Positions 49,691 to 51,963 of a DNA stretch of 51,963 nucleotides are shown piece by piece (within the stretch, counting starts at the first letter, position 1; each line of letters starts with the position of its first letter). Source of the DNA: Alphaproteobacteria bacterium (lineage in GTDB: Bacteria > Pseudomonadota > Alphaproteobacteria > Acetobacterales > Acetobacteraceae); the NCBI GenBank assembly GCA_026400815.1, contig JAPLOI010000014.1, positions 1 through 51,963 on the forward strand, in the 5' to 3' direction. A program made the translations under genes and the position numbers. The notes beneath the pieces were generated by a model. The model searched no databases. It worked only from the letters and a program-made list of their open reading frames with translations, and had not been told where the DNA came from.

Positions 49691-49954
49691 ATGCCCGAAA
49701 TCGAGATCTACACCCAGGATTGGTGCGGTTTCTGCGCCCGCGCCAAGCAGTTGCTGGAGAAGAAGGGTGCGGCCTATCGCGAGATCGACGCGCCGAACGG
49801 CACGCCGGAACGCGCCGAGGCGATGCAGCGCTCCGGCGGGCGGACCACGGTGCCGCAGATCTTCATCGCCGGCGCGCATATCGGCGGCTGTGATGACCTG
49901 GTGGCGCTGGAGCGGGCCGGCAAGCTCGACGCGCTGCTGGCGGGCGCGGGCTAG
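49691..49954 (+). CDS. grxC: Glutaredoxin 3 (GrxC type)
   Basis: The 87-residue glutaredoxin has IEIYTQDWCGFCARAKQLLE with the redox pair Cys12 and Cys15 (CGFC rather than the more common CPYC), the cis-proline in RTTVPQIFI and GGCDDLVALERAGKLDALL. It reduces disulfides using glutathione. The start is well set by GGAGCGAAGGAG upstream. It follows comF as in many alphaproteobacteria. Confidence 0.95.
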   Translation: MPEIEIYTQDWCGFCARAKQLLEKKGAAYREIDAPNGTPERAEAMQRSGGRTTVPQIFIAGAHIGGCDDLVALERAGKLDALLAGAG

Positions 49955-49960
49955 GCGCGC

Positions 49961-50788
49961 TTGCCTGGGGCCGACCAGGAGGCGTGGCGGGCGCTGAACC
50001 GCGCCAACTGGGATGAGCGGGTGGCGATCCATCTGCGCGCGCCGATGTACGACCTCTCGGATCTGCGCGAAGGCCGCGGGCGGCTGGAGGCGATCGAGGA
50101 GGCGGAACTCGGCAGCGTGGCCGGGGAGCGCATCGCCCATCTGCAATGCCATTTCGGGGCGGACACGCTGCGGCTGGCGCAGAAGGGGGCGGCGGTGGTG
50201 GGGCTGGATTTCTCCGCCCCCGCGATCGAGGCGGCGCGCGGGCTGGCCGGGGAGCTGGGGCTGGCGGCGCGGTTCGTGTGCGCGGATGTGTACGACGCGG
50301 CGGCGGCGATCCCCGGGCCGCATGGGTTCGACCGCGTGTTCGTCACCTGGGGCGCGCTGTGCTGGCTGCCGGATGTGGCGGGCTGGGCACGGGTGGTGGC
50401 TTCGCTGCTGCGACCGGGAGGGCGGCTCTACCTGGCGGAGGGGCATCCTTCGGCCTGGGTGTTCGATGACGATGCTGCCGAAGGCCCGCGCCCCGGCTGG
50501 TTCGCGCCCTATTTCGAGCGCGGGCCGCTGGTGCTGGACGACCCGCGCGACTACGCCGACCCAGAGGCGCGGCTGGCGAACCAGCGCACGCACCAGTTCC
50601 AGCACACCATGGCCGATGTGCTGAACGCGCTGGCCGGCGCCGGTCTTTCGCTGGATTGGCTGCACGAGCATGACGGCGTGCCGTGGCGCATGTTCGCCTG
50701 CCTGGAGCAGGGGGCGGACCGGCTGTGGCGCTTTGCGGACCGGGCGTGGCTGCCGCTTTCCTTCTCCTTGTCGGCAACGCGACGGTGA
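49961..50788 (+). CDS. Class-I SAM-dependent methyltransferase
   Basis: The 275-residue methyltransferase has AHLQCHFGADTLRLAQKGAAV (SAM-binding motif I) followed by VGLDFSAPAIEAARG, VCADVYDAA and FDRVFVTWGALCWLPD, then VASLLRPGGRLYLAEGHPSA. Substrate unknown. The frame is bounded by the grxC stop codon (49952-49954), and the only start before the conserved region is TTG 49961, six bases later; no ribosome-binding site is visible, so it probably relies on coupling to grxC. A hairpin follows at 50797-50829. Confidence 0.85.
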   Translation: MPGADQEAWRALNRANWDERVAIHLRAPMYDLSDLREGRGRLEAIEEAELGSVAGERIAHLQCHFGADTLRLAQKGAAVVGLDFSAPAIEAARGLAGELGLAARFVCADVYDAAAAIPGPHGFDRVFVTWGALCWLPDVAGWARVVASLLRPGGRLYLAEGHPSAWVFDDDAAEGPRPGWFAPYFERGPLVLDDPRDYADPEARLANQRTHQFQHTMADVLNALAGAGLSLDWLHEHDGVPWRMFACLEQGADRLWRFADRAWLPLSFSLSATRR

Positions 50789-50796
50789 TGCCGAAG

Positions 50797-50829
50797 CCCG
50801 TTGGCCGCGCCTCCCCAGCGGTCAACGGG
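50797..50829 (+). terminator. Hairpin after the methyltransferase gene
   Basis: CCCGTTGGCCGC (50797-50808) pairs with GCGGTCAACGGG (50818-50829), twelve pairs with one G-U, nine-base loop. No T-run follows (TCTTGG), so it is a weak or factor-dependent terminator at best. Confidence 0.45.
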
Positions 50830-50934
50830 TCTTGGCAAGCGCGCCAGGCGGGGCGCCCTGCCAGAGGTGTATTGATCGGAAATTAACCTGTGTCCCGTTT
50901 CTAGCCGCCCTCCAAGGCATGGCAGGGCGCCACG

Positions 50935-51963
50935 ATGAGCGGCAGCGTCACGGTTCTCGACAACACCGCCGGCGGCACGGCAACGGGCCTGCTGAACAGC
51001 GGTGGCAACGTGGGCACCTCGGCCTTCCGGGGCCATGTGTTCGAGACCGCGGGCACCTCCAGCTGGGAGCTGACCGGCATCCGGCTGGCGTTGCGCGCCT
51101 CCTCCGCCGGCGCGACCACGGTGACGTTCTCGCTCTACTACGTGGACGCCGACAACCTGCCGACCGGCGCGGTGCTCAGCACCGTCTCGGTGTCGGCGGA
51201 CCTCACCACGACCGCGGCCTACTACTACTTCAACGAGGCGGCGCTGGGGGACATGGCGAACTACAGCCTCAGCGCCTCGATGCGCTACGCGGTGACGCTG
51301 TCCGCCTCCCAGTCGATCACCTGGTCGCAGTACAGCCCGATCACGCCCCCCACCGCGTACAACGGCTTCAGCTACGTGACCTATGTGGTCAGTAGCACCG
51401 GGGCCTGGTTCAACACCCAAACCGCCCGGCCCGCCATGCAGCTGGAGGCGCAGGCCACCTGCTTCCTGCGCGGCACGCTGATCCTGACGTCGCGCGGGGA
51501 GGTGAAGGTGGAGCGGCTGTGTGCGGGCGACATGGTGGCGACGAAGTTCGGCGGGCTGCGGCCGATCCGCTGGATCGGGACCCAGCGTTTCGAGGGCCGG
51601 CTTGCCGAGGCGGGGCACCAGCCGATCCGGTTCGCGGCCGGCAGCCTGGGGCAGGGGATTCCGAGCTGCGACCTGCGCGTTTCGCCGGGGCACGCGATGC
51701 TGGTGCAGGACGGGCAGGGCGGCGAGGTGCTGGCCCATGCCGGGGCGCTGGTGAACGGCAGCACGATCACGCAGGAGCGGGTGCGCGGGGAGATCGAATA
51801 CTTCCACATCGACCTCGGCCCACATGATTGCGTGCTGGCGAACGGGGCCTGGGCGGAAAGCTATTTTGAGGATCGCAACCGCGATGCCTTCCACAACGCG
51901 GCGGCGTTCCATGCGCTGAACCCCGGCCACGAGACGGTGCGGCAGGCAACGTGCCTGCCGATC
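50935..51963 (+). CDS. Hint-domain (hedgehog/intein) protein, 3' end beyond the window
   Basis: The frame is open from ATG 50935 to the window end (343 codons, no stop). Residues about 1-170 are a Thr/Ser/Ala-rich beta domain (SWELTGIRLALRASSAGATT, YYVDADNLPTGAVLSTVSVS). From Cys182 onwards is a well-formed Hint_2 domain: CFLRGTLILTSRGEVKVERL, IRWIGTQRFEG, VSPGHAMLV with the central histidine, and DCVLANGAWAESYFEDRNR. Unlike the two copies at 17313 and 22209 it keeps both the leading cysteine and the SPGHAM motif, so self-cleavage is plausible. Such proteins are common in Acetobacteraceae. Start lacks a clear ribosome-binding site. Confidence 0.85.
   Translation, partial: MSGSVTVLDNTAGGTATGLLNSGGNVGTSAFRGHVFETAGTSSWELTGIRLALRASSAGATTVTFSLYYVDADNLPTGAVLSTVSVSADLTTTAAYYYFNEAALGDMANYSLSASMRYAVTLSASQSITWSQYSPITPPTAYNGFSYVTYVVSSTGAWFNTQTARPAMQLEAQATCFLRGTLILTSRGEVKVERLCAGDMVATKFGGLRPIRWIGTQRFEGRLAEAGHQPIRFAAGSLGQGIPSCDLRVSPGHAMLVQDGQGGEVLAHAGALVNGSTITQERVRGEIEYFHIDLGPHDCVLANGAWAESYFEDRNRDAFHNAAAFHALNPGHETVRQATCLPI

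Noticed and set aside
50872-50886. TTGATCGGAAATTAA as an FNR-type site upstream of the third Hint gene
   Set aside because: Only the left half-site matches; the right half lacks ATCAA.

Overview
The window is GC-rich chromosomal DNA with no rRNA, tRNA or CRISPR array that I can see. Gene content and order suggest an alphaproteobacterium, most likely a Rhodospirillales/Acetobacteraceae-type organism: ccmA-ccmB divergent from acnA, zapE, a petP/petR-like MarR-response regulator-kinase operon, xerC-DUF484, fsa and priA, comF-grxC, DUF4169, and several Hint-domain proteins. This is inferred from gene families; no search was run.

Layout. 1-2.4 kb: the 3' end of an IS630-type transposase, then a leftward ccmA-ccmB-DMT transporter group. 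2.5-10.9 kb: rightward core genes (acnA, zapE, a class-III aminotransferase, a DMT transporter, a dimeric-barrel protein, a PP1-like phosphatase, NIPSNAP). 11-16.8 kb: rhodanese, an orphan ABC solute-binding protein, a MATE exporter and a proline-rich membrane TPR protein. 16.8-18.2 kb: an intergenic region with an FNR-type box and a terminated small transcript, then a degenerate Hint-domain protein. 18.3-23.1 kb: class-IV aminotransferase, flavoprotein, M81 peptidase and a second Hint protein. 23.2-31.4 kb: a complete peptide/nickel-type ABC importer operon divergent from two tandem amidohydrolases and a Rieske protein, which looks like one uptake-plus-catabolism locus. 31.6-35.8 kb: a DUF4304-like protein, the regulatory operon and a second class-IV aminotransferase. 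35.9-45.3 kb: acyl-CoA dehydrogenase, xerC-DUF484, fsa, priA, an FAD-linked oxidase and a dienelactone hydrolase. 45.3-52 kb: a PEP-CTERM protein with a sigma-54-type promoter, a methyltransferase, a four-domain rhodanese, comF, grxC, another methyltransferase and a third, truncated Hint protein.

The most unusual signal is not a gene. Three unrelated families of multi-hairpin palindromic elements occupy six of the eight convergent gene junctions that have room for them and none of the ten divergent ones. In families I and II conserved outer hairpins flank a central stem whose sequence differs completely between copies while its base pairing is kept. They probably act as bidirectional terminators and may be mobile. 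Other items worth checking are the FNR-box RNA at 16994-17161, the sigma-54/PEP-CTERM regulatory region at 46194-46276 and the paired decayed-Hint/GW-domain architecture.
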